64,000 nt of DNA, taken from Phaeobacter bryozoorum. GTDB lineage: Bacteria; Pseudomonadota; Alphaproteobacteria; Rhodobacterales; Rhodobacteraceae. A program made the translations under genes and the position numbers. Below are positions 1-9,222 of the stretch, one piece after another; position 1 is the stretch's first letter, and each line of letters begins with the position of its first letter. Location: the NCBI RefSeq assembly GCF_041893525.1, contig NZ_CP169070.1. One strand, written 5' to 3'. A model generated the notes under the pieces. The model was given only the letters and a program-made list of their open reading frames with translations. It did not search any database and had not been told where the DNA came from.

Positions 1-1
1 G

Positions 2-1375
2 GAAGTTTTGAATTCGATTGTGGGCTATATCAACGGGATCGTCTGGGGACCGCTGATGCTGGTCCTCATTCTCGGCGTTGGCCTGTTCTTGCAGATCGGG
101 CTGAAGCTGATGCCCATCCTGCGCATCGGCACCGGCTTTGCCCTGCTGTTCAAGGGCCGCGAGGCCGGAGATGGCGAGGGCCAGATCACCCCGTTTAACG
201 CGCTGATGACCGCGCTGTCGGCCACCATCGGCACCGGCAATATCGCCGGCGTTGCCACCGCCGTGTTCCTCGGCGGCCCCGGCGCGCTGTTCTGGATGTG
301 GATGACCGCACTGGTCGGCATGGCCACCAAATATTCCGAAGCCGTGCTGGCGGTAAAATACCGCGAACAGGACAGCCAGGGCAATTATGTCGGCGGCCCG
401 ATGTATTACATCAAGAACGGTCTTGGCGCGAACTGGGCCTGGCTCGGCTTTGCCTTTGCGCTGTTCGGTGCAATCGCCGCCTTCGGCATCGGCAATGGTG
501 TCCAGGCCAATGGTGTGGCACAGGTGCTGGAAACCAACTTCGGCTTCAACCCCTCCATCACCGGTATCGTGCTGATGGCGCTGACCGGCGCCGTGATCCT
601 TGGCGGCATCACCCGCATCGGTGCGGTGGCCGGGAAACTGGTCCCCTTCATGGCTGTCAGCTATGTCACCATCGGCCTGCTGGTTCTGATCATCAACGCC
701 GATCAGCTGGGCCATGCCTTGGGTCTTGTCTTCACCTATGCTTTCACCCCCTCGGCCGCTGAAGGCGGCTTTGCCGGGGCCGCTGTCTGGGCCGCAATCC
801 GCTTTGGTGTGGCCCGTGGCGTGTTCTCGAACGAAGCCGGTCTTGGCTCCGCCCCGATCGCCCATGCCGCAGCTGAAACCAAAGGTCCGGTAAATCAGGG
901 CCTGATCGCCATGCTGGGCACGTTCATCGACACCATCATCGTCTGTTCCATCACCGGTCTGGCCATCATCGCCTCCGGCGCCTGGACCTCGGGCGAAAGC
1001 GGTGCAGCGCTGACCTCGCTGGCCTTTGAAACCTCCCTGCCCGGCTTTGGCGGCTATGTGATCGCCATCGCGCTGTCGATCTTTGCCTTTACCACCATTC
1101 TGGGCTGGTCCTACTATGGCGAGAAATGCGTCGGCTATCTTCTGGGTGCCAAGGTGTTGATCGGCTACCGTGTGCTGTGGATCGTCGCGATCTACTTCGG
1201 GGCCACGGCGGATCTGGGCTTCATCTGGCTGCTGGCGGATACGCTGAACGCGATGATGGCGATCCCGAACCTGATCGCCCTCGCCCTGCTGAGCCCGGTC
1301 GTCTTCAAGGTGACGAAAGAGTTCTTTGCCTCCAACGGGCAGACGGAAGAGCCGAGCAAAGGCGCGGCAGAATAA
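2..1375 (+). CDS. Amino-acid/sodium symporter, AGCS family (5' end cut off by window)
   Basis: This is an inner-membrane sodium-coupled carrier for alanine, glycine or similar small amino acids. The protein is hydrophobic throughout with about ten predicted membrane segments. It shows AGCS-type stretches such as TALSATIGTGNIAGVATA near residue 70, GGPMYYIKNGLG near 130 and GVARGVFSNEAGLGSAPIAHA near 275. The frame is open to the window edge (codons for E-V-L precede N-S-I-V), so the TTG at position 8 is probably an internal Leu and the true start lies just upstream. It precedes the gcv genes in the same direction with a strong hairpin between. Together these suggest glycine uptake followed by glycine cleavage, although the substrate is inferred from context only. 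Confidence 0.9.
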   Translation, partial: EVLNSIVGYINGIVWGPLMLVLILGVGLFLQIGLKLMPILRIGTGFALLFKGREAGDGEGQITPFNALMTALSATIGTGNIAGVATAVFLGGPGALFWMWMTALVGMATKYSEAVLAVKYREQDSQGNYVGGPMYYIKNGLGANWAWLGFAFALFGAIAAFGIGNGVQANGVAQVLETNFGFNPSITGIVLMALTGAVILGGITRIGAVAGKLVPFMAVSYVTIGLLVLIINADQLGHALGLVFTYAFTPSAAEGGFAGAAVWAAIRFGVARGVFSNEAGLGSAPIAHAAAETKGPVNQGLIAMLGTFIDTIIVCSITGLAIIASGAWTSGESGAALTSLAFETSLPGFGGYVIAIALSIFAFTTILGWSYYGEKCVGYLLGAKVLIGYRVLWIVAIYFGATADLGFIWLLADTLNAMMAIPNLIALALLSPVVFKVTKEFFASNGQTEEPSKGAAE

Positions 1376-1393
1376 TCAAGACCAACCGACATC

Positions 1394-1425
1394 GGGGCGC
1401 GGCAGGCGTCGCGCCCCGGCTTTTC
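1394..1425 (+). terminator. Rho-independent-like hairpin after the symporter gene
   Basis: An 8-bp perfect stem, GGGGCGCG (1394-1401) with CGCGCCCC (1410-1417), has an 8-nt loop and is followed by GGCTTTTC. It lies between the symporter stop and gcvT, so it may end the symporter transcript or attenuate read-through into gcvTHP. Confidence 0.7.
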
Positions 1426-1453
1426 AACCACATCAATTCAAGGGCAAGACGCT

Positions 1454-2551
1454 ATGACCGACGCGCCGAAACGTACCCCGCTCTATGACCTGCATGTCGC
1501 CCTCGGCGGCAAGATGGTGGATTTTGCCGGCTGGGAAATGCCGGTCCAGTACCCCATGGGCATCATGGGAGAGCACAAACAGTGCCGCGAAAAGGCTGCG
1601 CTGTTCGATGTCAGCCACATGGGCCAGGTGATCCTGCGCGGCGACAACGTCGGCGAAAAGCTGGAGGCGCTCTGCCCGCAGGCCTTTGCCACCCTCAAGG
1701 AAGGCAAGGCACGCTATGGCTTCTTCACCAATGACGATGGCGGCATCATGGACGACCTCATCGTCTCCAATGCCGGCGATCATTACTTCGTGGTGGTGAA
1801 CGCCGCCCTGCGCCATCAGGACATCCCCCATATGAAGGCGCATCTCGACGGTGTCGAGGTGACCGAGATCTTCGACCGCGCGCTGGTCGCCGTTCAGGGC
1901 CCGGCAGCCGAAAATGTGGTGGGCGACCTTTGCCCCGCCGCCCGCGAGATGACATTCATGGAAACCATCCTTGCCGATATCGACGGCGTGGAATGCCGCA
2001 TTTCCCGCCTCGGGTACACCGGCGAAGACGGCTACGAGATTTCCATCCCCGAGGCTGACGCCGAACGCATCACCAGGCTGTTCCTGGCCCATGACGATTG
2101 CGAACCCGCCGGTCTGGGCGCGCGCGACTCCCTGCGTCTGGAGGCCGGTCTCTGCCTTTATGGCAATGACATCGACCAGTCGACCTCCCCGATCGAGGCC
2201 TCGCTGGCCTGGGCGATCCAGAAACGCCGCAAGGAAGAAGGCGGCTTCCCCGGTGCCGCCCGCATCCAGAAAGAGCTGGCCGAGGGGGCCGCGAAGAAAC
2301 TGGTCGGCATCAAACCCTCGGGTCGCGCGCCCGCCCGTCAGCACGTTGAAATCCAATGCGCCGACGGCAATACCATCGGTGAAATCACCTCCGGCTGCTT
2401 TGGCCCCACCGTCGGCGGCCCGGTCGCCATGGGCTATGTCGCCGCGCCGCATGGCAAACCGGGCGAACAGGTCAAGCTGATCATCCGTGGCAAGCCCCAT
2501 GATGCAGAAATCACCGCGCTGCCCTTCGTCACCCAGAACTACAAACGTTAA
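1454..2551 (+). CDS. gcvT: Glycine cleavage system T protein (aminomethyltransferase)
   Basis: GcvT transfers the methylene unit from the aminomethyl group on lipoyl-GcvH to tetrahydrofolate and releases ammonia. The 365-residue product is of normal family length. Diagnostic stretches are LGGKMVDFAGWEMPVQY near residue 20, ALFDVSHMGQ near 50, RLGYTGEDGYEIS near 185 and GLGARDSLRLEAGLCLYGND near 225. The N-terminal GCV_T folate domain is followed by the C-terminal barrel containing GEITSGCFGPTVG. It is first in a gcvT-gcvH-gcvP gene set, and gcvH follows after 18 bases that contain an AGGAG ribosome site. The lipoamide dehydrogenase (L protein) gene is not in the window. Confidence 0.97.
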   Translation: MTDAPKRTPLYDLHVALGGKMVDFAGWEMPVQYPMGIMGEHKQCREKAALFDVSHMGQVILRGDNVGEKLEALCPQAFATLKEGKARYGFFTNDDGGIMDDLIVSNAGDHYFVVVNAALRHQDIPHMKAHLDGVEVTEIFDRALVAVQGPAAENVVGDLCPAAREMTFMETILADIDGVECRISRLGYTGEDGYEISIPEADAERITRLFLAHDDCEPAGLGARDSLRLEAGLCLYGNDIDQSTSPIEASLAWAIQKRRKEEGGFPGAARIQKELAEGAAKKLVGIKPSGRAPARQHVEIQCADGNTIGEITSGCFGPTVGGPVAMGYVAAPHGKPGEQVKLIIRGKPHDAEITALPFVTQNYKR

Positions 2552-2569
2552 GCTCCAGGAGTACCCGAG

Positions 2570-2935
2570 ATGACCACCTATTATTCCGAAGATCACGAAT
2601 GGATCACCGTCGAGGGCGACACCGCCACGCTCGGCATCACCAAACATGCCGCCGAGCAGCTGGGTGAAGTTGTCTTCATCGAGCAGCAGGACAGCGGCGA
2701 GGAATTTGAAAAAGGCGGCGAGATCGGCGTCATTGAATTGGTGAAGGCCGCGTCGGAAATCTACGCCCCGCTCGATGGCGAGATCACCGCCATCAACGAG
2801 ACTCTGGCCGACAACCCCGGCGCCCTGAACGAAGACCCCGAAGGCGCGGCCTGGATCTACAAGATCAAACTCTCCGACACCTCGCAGCTGGAGGATCTGA
2901 TGGATCTGGACGGCTACAAGGCGCTGATCGGCTGA
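2570..2935 (+). CDS. gcvH: Glycine cleavage system H protein (lipoyl carrier)
   Basis: GcvH is the small lipoylated shuttle between the P, T and L proteins. The product has 121 residues with the expected YYSEDHEWI start. The lipoyl-lysine site is IELVKAASEIYAP, with Lys59 as the attachment residue. The usual family form is ESVKAAS, so Leu for Ser just before Val-Lys is a minor variation. An AGGAG ribosome site lies 9-13 bases before the ATG. It sits between gcvT and gcvP and must be expressed with both for function. Confidence 0.97.
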   Translation: MTTYYSEDHEWITVEGDTATLGITKHAAEQLGEVVFIEQQDSGEEFEKGGEIGVIELVKAASEIYAPLDGEITAINETLADNPGALNEDPEGAAWIYKIKLSDTSQLEDLMDLDGYKALIG

Positions 2936-2941
2936 TCCTGC

Positions 2942-2970
2942 GCGGCGGATCCGGCAACCGGCTCCGCCGC
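2942..2970 (+). terminator. Strong intergenic hairpin between gcvH and gcvP
   Basis: GCGGCGGA-T-CCGG pairs with CCGG-C-TCCGCCGC across a 3-nt loop, with one internal mismatch. There is no good T-run, so it may protect or separate the gcvTH and gcvP messages rather than terminate fully. A weaker hairpin follows at about 2994-3017. Confidence 0.5.
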
Positions 2971-3047
2971 ATCTTCTGGCTCTAAATATCCCCGCCGGAG
3001 GCTCCCGCAGCCTCGGCAGGCGACCCCTCGCAACAGGAGCGCTCCAC

Positions 3048-5903
3048 ATGGCCTTCAAACTGACTGATTACGAAGCTTATGATTTTGCCAATCGCCGCCA
3101 CATCGGGCCCAGCCCGCGTGAAATGGCCGATATGCTCAAAACCATCGGTTTCAATACCCTCGATGAGCTGATCGACGCCACCGTGCCCCCCGCCATCCGC
3201 CAGAAAGAGGCGCTGGACTGGGGGCCGGCGATGACCGAACGCGATGCGCTGTTCCACATGCGAGAGATCGCGGGCAAGAACAAGGTGCTGACCTCGCTGA
3301 TCGGTCAGGGCTACCACGGCACCACCACCCCGGCGCCGATCCTGCGCAACATCCTGGAGAACCCCGCCTGGTACACGGCTTACACGCCTTACCAGCCTGA
3401 GATTTCGCAGGGTCGTCTTGAGGCGCTGCTGAACTTCCAGACCATGGTCAGCGATCTGACCGGCCTGCCGGTGGCCAATGCCTCGCTGCTCGACGAAGCC
3501 ACCGCCGCGGCCGAAGCCATGGCGATGGCCCATCGTGGGTCGCGCTCCAAGGCGAATAACGCGGCCTTCTTCGTGGACAAGAACTGCCACCCGCAGACCG
3601 TCGCCGTGATCCAGACCCGCGCCGAACCTCTGGGCATCGACGTTGTTGTCGCCGATCCCTCCGAACTGGAGGCCGCCGCCGTCTTTGGCGCGATCTTCCA
3701 GTATCCCGGCACCCACGGCCATGTCACCGATTTCAGCGACCAGATCGCCGCCCTGCATGACAACAAGGGCGTTGCGGTTGTCGCGGCGGATATCCTGTCG
3801 CTGGCGCTGCTGAAATCCCCCGGTGAAATGGGCGCCGATATCGCCATCGGCTCGACCCAGCGGTTCGGCGTTCCGATGGGCTACGGCGGCCCACACGCGG
3901 CCTATATGGCGACCACCGACAAGCTGAAGCGCTCCATGCCCGGCCGGATCATCGGCGTGTCCGTCGATGCGCGCGGCAACAAGGCCTATCGCCTGTCGCT
4001 GCAAACCCGCGAACAGCACATCCGCCGCGAAAAAGCCAATTCCAACGTCTGTACCGCACAGGCGCTGCTGGCGGTGATCGCGTCGATGTATGCGGTCTAC
4101 CACGGCCCCGATGGCATCAAGGCGATTGCGCAATCCGTGCACCGCAAGACCGCCCGCATGGCGGCTGGTCTGGAACAGGCCGGGTTCAAGGTCGAACCGG
4201 AAGTCTTCTTTGACACCATCACGGTTGAGGTGGGTCACCTGCAGAAAACCGTCATGGAAGCCGCTGTTCAGCGCGGCATCAACCTGCGCCGCGTCGGCGA
4301 AACCAAGGTCGGCATCTCGCTCGACGAACAGACCCGCGCCGAAACCATCGAGGCCGTCTGGGGTGCCTTTGGCATCGACCGCAAGGACGACAGCTCCAAC
4401 AAGCAGTACCGCCTGCCCGAAGCCATGCTGCGCGAGAGCGCCTATCTCACCCACCCGATCTTCCACAAGAACCGGGCCGAGGCCGAGATCACCCGCTACA
4501 TGCGCCGTCTGGCCGACCGCGATCTGGCGCTGGACCGTGCGATGATCCCGCTTGGCTCCTGCACCATGAAGCTGAACGCAACCATCGAGATGATCCCGGT
4601 CACCTGGCCGGAGTTCAGCAACCTGCACCCCTTCGTTCCCGAAGATCAGGCGCAGGGCTACCATGAGATGATCGCCGATCTGAACGACAAGCTCTGCCAG
4701 ATCACCGGTTATGATGCGATCTCCCAGCAGCCGAACTCCGGCGCGCAGGGCGAATATGCAGGCCTTCTGACCATCCGCAACTACCACGCGGCAAACGGTC
4801 AGGGTCATCGCAACGTCTGCCTGATCCCGACCTCCGCCCATGGCACCAATCCGGCCACCGCGCAGATGGTTGGCTATCAGGTGGTTCCGATCAAGGCGGA
4901 TGACAAAGGCAATATCGACGTCGCGGATTTCCGCGAAAAGGCCGAGAAACACTCGGACCACCTCGCCGCCTGCATGATCACCTACCCGTCCACGCACGGC
5001 GTGTTCGAGACCACCGTGCAGGAGGTCTGCCAGATCACCCATGAGCACGGCGGTCAGGTCTATATCGACGGTGCAAATATGAACGCGATGGTCGGCCTGT
5101 CCCGTCCGGGTGACATTGGCGGCGACGTCAGCCACCTGAACCTGCACAAGACCTTCTGCATCCCGCATGGCGGTGGCGGCCCCGGCATGGGTCCGATCGG
5201 CGTCAAGGCACATCTGACCGAACACCTGCCGGGTCACCCGGAATACGGCACCGCCGTGGGTCCTGTCTCGGCAGCGCCCTTCGGCTCGCCCTCGATCCTG
5301 CCGGTCAGCTGGGCTTATGTGCTGCTGATGGGGGGCGCTGGCCTCACGCAGGCGACGAAGGTTGCGATCCTCAACGCCAACTACATCGCGGCACGTCTGA
5401 AGGATGCCTATCCGATCCTCTACACCTCCGAATCCGGTCGGGTGGCGCATGAGTGCATTCTGGACACCCGTCCGCTGAATGACGAGGGCGGCGTGACCGT
5501 GGATGATGTGGCCAAGCGCCTGATCGACAGCGGTTTCCACGCGCCGACCATGTCCTGGCCGGTGGCGGGCACGCTGATGGTGGAGCCGACGGAATCCGAA
5601 CCCAAGGACGAGCTGGACCGCTTCTGCGATGCCATGCTGTCCATCCGGTCGGAGGCGCAGGACATCATCGACGGCAAGATCGACGCCGAAAACAACCCGC
5701 TGAAGCACGCACCACACACCGTGCGCGATCTGGTCGGTGAGTGGGATCGCCCCTACAGCCGCGAACAGGCCTGCTTCCCTCCGGGCAACCTCGGTGTGGA
5801 TAAATACTGGCCGGCGGTGAACCGCGTCGACAATGCCTATGGCGACCGCAACCTGATCTGCACCTGCCCTCCGATGGAGGATTACGCAGAGGCGGCGGAA
5901 TAA
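3048..5903 (+). CDS. gcvP: Glycine dehydrogenase (decarboxylating), P protein
   Basis: This PLP enzyme decarboxylates glycine and loads the aminomethyl group onto lipoyl-GcvH. The 951-residue product is a full-length single-chain P protein, with two aminotransferase-fold halves fused as in most proteobacteria. The N-terminal half starts with FANRRHIGPSPREMADML and carries the GQGYHGTTTP loop. The C-terminal half contains the cofactor lysine in LNLHKTFCIPHGGGGPGMGP, with the surrounding glycine-rich loop intact. The start is supported by a CAGGAG site about 12 bases upstream of the ATG. A hairpin at 5922-5949 ends the gene set. Glycine cleavage genes on what appears to be an extrachromosomal element are less usual than on a chromosome. 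Confidence 0.97.
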   Translation: MAFKLTDYEAYDFANRRHIGPSPREMADMLKTIGFNTLDELIDATVPPAIRQKEALDWGPAMTERDALFHMREIAGKNKVLTSLIGQGYHGTTTPAPILRNILENPAWYTAYTPYQPEISQGRLEALLNFQTMVSDLTGLPVANASLLDEATAAAEAMAMAHRGSRSKANNAAFFVDKNCHPQTVAVIQTRAEPLGIDVVVADPSELEAAAVFGAIFQYPGTHGHVTDFSDQIAALHDNKGVAVVAADILSLALLKSPGEMGADIAIGSTQRFGVPMGYGGPHAAYMATTDKLKRSMPGRIIGVSVDARGNKAYRLSLQTREQHIRREKANSNVCTAQALLAVIASMYAVYHGPDGIKAIAQSVHRKTARMAAGLEQAGFKVEPEVFFDTITVEVGHLQKTVMEAAVQRGINLRRVGETKVGISLDEQTRAETIEAVWGAFGIDRKDDSSNKQYRLPEAMLRESAYLTHPIFHKNRAEAEITRYMRRLADRDLALDRAMIPLGSCTMKLNATIEMIPVTWPEFSNLHPFVPEDQAQGYHEMIADLNDKLCQITGYDAISQQPNSGAQGEYAGLLTIRNYHAANGQGHRNVCLIPTSAHGTNPATAQMVGYQVVPIKADDKGNIDVADFREKAEKHSDHLAACMITYPSTHGVFETTVQEVCQITHEHGGQVYIDGANMNAMVGLSRPGDIGGDVSHLNLHKTFCIPHGGGGPGMGPIGVKAHLTEHLPGHPEYGTAVGPVSAAPFGSPSILPVSWAYVLLMGGAGLTQATKVAILNANYIAARLKDAYPILYTSESGRVAHECILDTRPLNDEGGVTVDDVAKRLIDSGFHAPTMSWPVAGTLMVEPTESEPKDELDRFCDAMLSIRSEAQDIIDGKIDAENNPLKHAPHTVRDLVGEWDRPYSREQACFPPGNLGVDKYWPAVNRVDNAYGDRNLICTCPPMEDYAEAAE

Positions 5904-5921
5904 GCCCACGCCAAGACCCAA

Positions 5922-5949
5922 GGTGTCGCCGGTTCTCACCGGCGGCACC
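5922..5949 (+). terminator. Hairpin after gcvP
   Basis: GGTG-TC-GCCGGT (from 5922) pairs with ACCGGC-GG-CACC (to 5949) around a TCTC loop. It lies between gcvP and the AraC gene and has no T-run. It contains the GTG at 5923, which argues against that codon as a start for the regulator. Confidence 0.55.
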
Positions 5950-5991
5950 CCTGTGCCGATCCATCCCGCTCACCGTATGCGAGGCAGACAG

Positions 5992-7020
5992 ATGACACTT
6001 CATTCCCGGCCCCACGGCGATAGCGAGATTGCCCGCACCGGTGGCCGTGGCCTGCGTCACATTGATGTCGTCCTTCCCGACGGCGCGCCACGATCCCGCG
6101 CCCAGATCATCATCGACCTTTTCGACGTCGCAAACGATCTGCTGGACGGGGTGCAATACCGGGTGCGAGTTTGTGGTCTGGATATGCTCGCCAGCGGCCC
6201 GGTTGCCGGCCGCGCCCGCGCGCTCGTGGTGTTTCTGGGCGATATTTACAGCCGCTGGCAGCTGAATGCCAAGGAACGCGCCCGCGTCAATCAGGTGATG
6301 CGCCTGTCAGAGCGCAGCGCCTTTGTCGGCGGTGCGGTGTTCCTGCTGGATGCGCTGGCGCGCGGCGGCGATCACCATCTGGCGATCCACCCGAATTTCC
6401 TCGCCTCGGCCGGGGAATGCAGCCTGCGTCAGGATCAGGACGGCGCCGCCACTGCCGCCTCCGGCACCGTGCATTCGGCGATCTGCAGTTTTGCCACCCC
6501 GCATATGCTGCTGGATATCATCGCTGCCGACTGCGGGCGACTGGCCGCGAATGGTATGGCGCATTACCTCGGTCTTGATACCGGCAAACGCCCCAAGAAG
6601 AGCCGTATTGCGCTGAACCTAGAACAGAAATCCGCAGGCGACGGGCTGATCACCCAATGCCTCACCGTGATGCAGGACCATATCGAAACGCCGCTGTCGG
6701 TGGCCGAACTGGCCGATATGCTGAATGTCTCCACCCGCTGCCTGCAACGGCGCTTTACCCGCCATTTTGAACGCTCGCCGCTCAGCGTTTACCGGTCCTT
6801 GCGGATCGAACACGCCCATCAGCTCTTGACCCAGACCGATATACCCCTGCGTCAGGTCGCGGTCGCCACCGGCTTTGGCAGCTACCAGAGCCTCAGCCAG
6901 CACATCCGCGAAACCTATGGCCATGCGCCGGACGTGATCCGCCGCAGCGCCTTTCGCGGCCCGGCCCCGGACAGCCTGCGACAGAGCCGGATCCACCAGC
7001 CGCATAGCGCCCCGCTCTGA
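5992..7020 (+). CDS. GlxA-type AraC family transcriptional regulator
   Basis: This cytoplasmic DNA-binding regulator combines an N-terminal DJ-1/PfpI-like (class I amidotransferase fold) sensing domain, about residues 15-200, with a C-terminal AraC helix-turn-helix. The DNA-binding part shows SVAELADMLNVSTRCLQRRF and the second helix pair in PLRQVAVATGFGSYQSLSQH. Related proteins such as GbdR control glycine betaine, dimethylglycine or carnitine catabolism. The gcv genes upstream and the FAD oxidase downstream therefore suggest a role in amine or glycine catabolism (inferred). I chose ATG 5992 because GAGGCA lies just upstream; in-frame ATG 5977 is possible. GTG 5923 sits inside a terminator-like hairpin. 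Confidence 0.88.
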   Translation: MTLHSRPHGDSEIARTGGRGLRHIDVVLPDGAPRSRAQIIIDLFDVANDLLDGVQYRVRVCGLDMLASGPVAGRARALVVFLGDIYSRWQLNAKERARVNQVMRLSERSAFVGGAVFLLDALARGGDHHLAIHPNFLASAGECSLRQDQDGAATAASGTVHSAICSFATPHMLLDIIAADCGRLAANGMAHYLGLDTGKRPKKSRIALNLEQKSAGDGLITQCLTVMQDHIETPLSVAELADMLNVSTRCLQRRFTRHFERSPLSVYRSLRIEHAHQLLTQTDIPLRQVAVATGFGSYQSLSQHIRETYGHAPDVIRRSAFRGPAPDSLRQSRIHQPHSAPL

Positions 7021-7039
7021 TGCCGCTGCCGGGGTCCGG

Positions 7040-8377
7040 TCAGATCCGGTCCTTGATCCGATACCAGCCAAAGGCCAGCGGCAGTGACATCCGCCGCCAG
7101 CGGCCCAGCTCAAACCGGCGCAGCGGGCGCTGCATCAGATCGGGATGCGGCAGGCGGCTGCGCCCCAGCGCCTGATCGGCGATCAGCGCCCCAGCATAAG
7201 GCGCCATACAGACGCCGCTGCCATGATACCCGAGCGCGGCCCAGGCGTTATCCAGCCCCGGCACCGCCCCGGCAAAGGGCACGAGATTGCGGGTCATACA
7301 GATCAGCCCGGACCAGAAATACTCCGTCTCCACATGGCGCCAGGCCGGGAACATCCGGTCAAAATCCGCCCGCGCGCGGGCTTTGGTGGCGGCGATATTC
7401 TCCTCGCTCACCCGCACCGATCCGCGCAGCCCCAGCAACAGCCGACGATCCGGCAACAGGCGCAGATAATGCAAAAGCGTGCGGCTGTCGCAGACCATCT
7501 GCTCACTCCACCAGCCCTGGTCGGCAATCTCGGCCTCGCTCAGCGGGCGGGTCACCATGATATTGGACTGAACCGGCAGATAGCGGCCCGCGAATGCGCC
7601 CGGCAGATCGTCCGAAGAATAGCCATTGGTGGCAATCAGCAGCCGCCTGGCGCGGACCTGCCCGCCGGCGACCCGCAGCAGATAGCCGTCACCCGGCGTG
7701 TCAATCGCCTCGACGGCAGTGTCCGAATACATCCGCACCCCCGCCGCCTCTGCCGCGCGGGTCAGGCCAAGCACGAATTTCATCGGGTTCAGCGCAAACC
7801 CCACAGGCAGATGGACCGCGCCATGGAACTCCGGGCTGTTCAGCCCCTGCGCCGCCATGTCTTCCTTTGGTACAAATTCATACGGCAGATCATAGCGGCG
7901 GGTGTACTCCTGCCCATAGGCATGGAGCTCCTCCAGACGGTCCGCGCGATGCGCCACATAGGTATAGCCCCGCGAATGGCGATCCACCTCCAGCGCGTAC
8001 CGGTCCAGATACTGCTCCACCAGATCGACGGCCGCGCGTTCGGCATCAAAGAACCGGCGCGCATCCGGTTCGCCATAGCGGCACAGAATGGCATCATCGG
8101 CCAGTTTGGCACTGCCCACCGAAACCAGCCCGCCATTGCGCCCCGAGGCCCCCCAGCCGGGCCGTTCGGCATCCAGCAACACCACATCGCCGCCGTTTTC
8201 GGCCAGGGTCAGCGCCGCCGACAGACCGGTATAGCCGCCACCGATGACGGCAAATTCCGCCGTCACCTCATCGCGCAGCGGCGCGTATCGTGGCGCCGGA
8301 TCGGGCAGAAACCGGTTCCAGTACCGCGTCTGGATCGGGCGATCGGTATAGGCCAGAGGTTCGTAGATACGTTTCAT
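7040..8377 (-). CDS. FAD-dependent amine/amino-acid oxidoreductase, DAO family (PuuB-like)
   Basis: This flavoenzyme is likely to oxidise an amine or N-substituted amino acid with oxygen or an acceptor. The N-terminus carries a Rossmann FAD site, AVIGGGYTGLSAALTLAENG near residue 45. It is followed by LLDAERPGWGASGRNGGLVS, which is typical of the PuuB/OrdL (gamma-glutamylputrescine oxidase) branch of the DAO family. The C-terminal FAD contact is in NAWAALGYHGSGVCMAPYAG. The protein has 445 residues, usual for the group. It converges on the GlxA-type regulator with only 19 bases between stops, so shared regulation is plausible but unproven. The exact substrate cannot be read from the sequence. 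Confidence 0.88.
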   Translation of the reverse strand: MKRIYEPLAYTDRPIQTRYWNRFLPDPAPRYAPLRDEVTAEFAVIGGGYTGLSAALTLAENGGDVVLLDAERPGWGASGRNGGLVSVGSAKLADDAILCRYGEPDARRFFDAERAAVDLVEQYLDRYALEVDRHSRGYTYVAHRADRLEELHAYGQEYTRRYDLPYEFVPKEDMAAQGLNSPEFHGAVHLPVGFALNPMKFVLGLTRAAEAAGVRMYSDTAVEAIDTPGDGYLLRVAGGQVRARRLLIATNGYSSDDLPGAFAGRYLPVQSNIMVTRPLSEAEIADQGWWSEQMVCDSRTLLHYLRLLPDRRLLLGLRGSVRVSEENIAATKARARADFDRMFPAWRHVETEYFWSGLICMTRNLVPFAGAVPGLDNAWAALGYHGSGVCMAPYAGALIADQALGRSRLPHPDLMQRPLRRFELGRWRRMSLPLAFGWYRIKDRI

Positions 8378-8463
8378 TCGGGCGTGCCATCAGATGTCAG
8401 GGTCTGCGCAGAAGCTATCCGCAGCCCCCCCGGTGCCGTCAATCCCACGCGAACAGTCCGACC

Positions 8464-9222
8464 TCAGCCATGATAGCAGGCGATACGCCGCCCCTCGATC
8501 TCGCACAGCGCCACCGGCGTCTGGTACAGCGCGCTGAGGGTCTCGCCCGTCGCAACCTCGGCAACCGGACCGGCAAAGGCGACGCGCCCCCCAGCCAGCG
8601 CCACCACATGATCGGCCCAGCTGATCGCATAGTTGAGGTCATGCAGCACGATCACGATGCTTTTGCCACGGGTATCGGCGAGACGGCGCAGCTGCGCCAT
8701 CAGGTTGCGCGCATGGTTCAGATCCAGATTGTTGAGCGGCTCATCCAGCAGCAGCCAGTCGGTGTCCTGCGCATAGGCCATCGCGATAAAGGCACGCTGG
8801 CGCTGGCCGCCGGACAGCTCATCCAGAAACCGGTCGGTCAGATCGTCAAGCCCGAACTGCGCCAGCGCGGCGTCAATCGCGGCGTGATCCTGCGCCGTCA
8901 GCCGCCCCTGACTATGCGGCCAGCGCCCAAAGCCGACCAGATCGCGCACCCGCACCCGGCTGGCCACCTCCAGCTGCTGGCCAACCACCGCCATCCGCCG
9001 CGCCAGCTGATCCGGTCTGATCCCGCGCAGATCGCGGCCCGACAGGGTGATCGCGCCGCCACTTGCAGGCATCTGCTGCGCAATCAGCTTCAGCAGGGTC
9101 GATTTCCCCGCCCCGTTCGGCCCGATCAGCGCGGTGATCTTCCCGGCAGGCAGGCTGGCATCAACCGCGTTCAGGATCGTCTTTCCAGCCAGTGTGAACG
9201 ACAGGCCCGCCACGGTGATCAT
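8464..9222 (-). CDS. Ferric-siderophore ABC importer, ATP-binding protein
   Basis: This cytoplasmic ATPase powers siderophore import and has 252 residues. Walker A is GPNGAGKSTLLKL near residue 35, the signature motif is LSGGQRQRAFIAMAYAQ near 138, and Walker B is DWLLLDEPLNNLDL just after, followed by the H-loop in VIVLHDLNYAISWAD. The sequence is FecE/FepC/YclP-like. Its ATG overlaps the stop of the upstream permease by 4 bases (9219-9222), so the two are translationally coupled. It is the last gene of a leftward four-gene importer operon: binding protein, permease, permease, ATPase. Confidence 0.95.
   Translation of the reverse strand: MITVAGLSFTLAGKTILNAVDASLPAGKITALIGPNGAGKSTLLKLIAQQMPASGGAITLSGRDLRGIRPDQLARRMAVVGQQLEVASRVRVRDLVGFGRWPHSQGRLTAQDHAAIDAALAQFGLDDLTDRFLDELSGGQRQRAFIAMAYAQDTDWLLLDEPLNNLDLNHARNLMAQLRRLADTRGKSIVIVLHDLNYAISWADHVVALAGGRVAFAGPVAEVATGETLSALYQTPVALCEIEGRRIACYHG

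Noticed and set aside
2978..3017. AAATATCCCCGCCGGAGGC segment as a regulatory element of gcvP
   Set aside because: I have an impression that similar AAATATCCC-type words are scattered between genes in Roseobacter genomes. It forms only a weak hairpin here.
2982..5948. A 988-codon open frame on the minus strand opposite gcvP
   Set aside because: It mirrors gcvP almost end to end, has Asp/His/Arg/Gly-rich low-information sequence and no family motif. GC-rich coding strands often leave such antisense frames open. The same reasoning removes the long antisense frames at 1433-3058, 16637-17875, 17918-19621, 46753-49014 and 58236-59960.
5923..5991. GTG at 5923 as the start of the AraC-type gene
   Set aside because: It lies inside the hairpin that follows gcvP and gives an N-terminus without family similarity. 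ATG 5992 has GAGGCA upstream.
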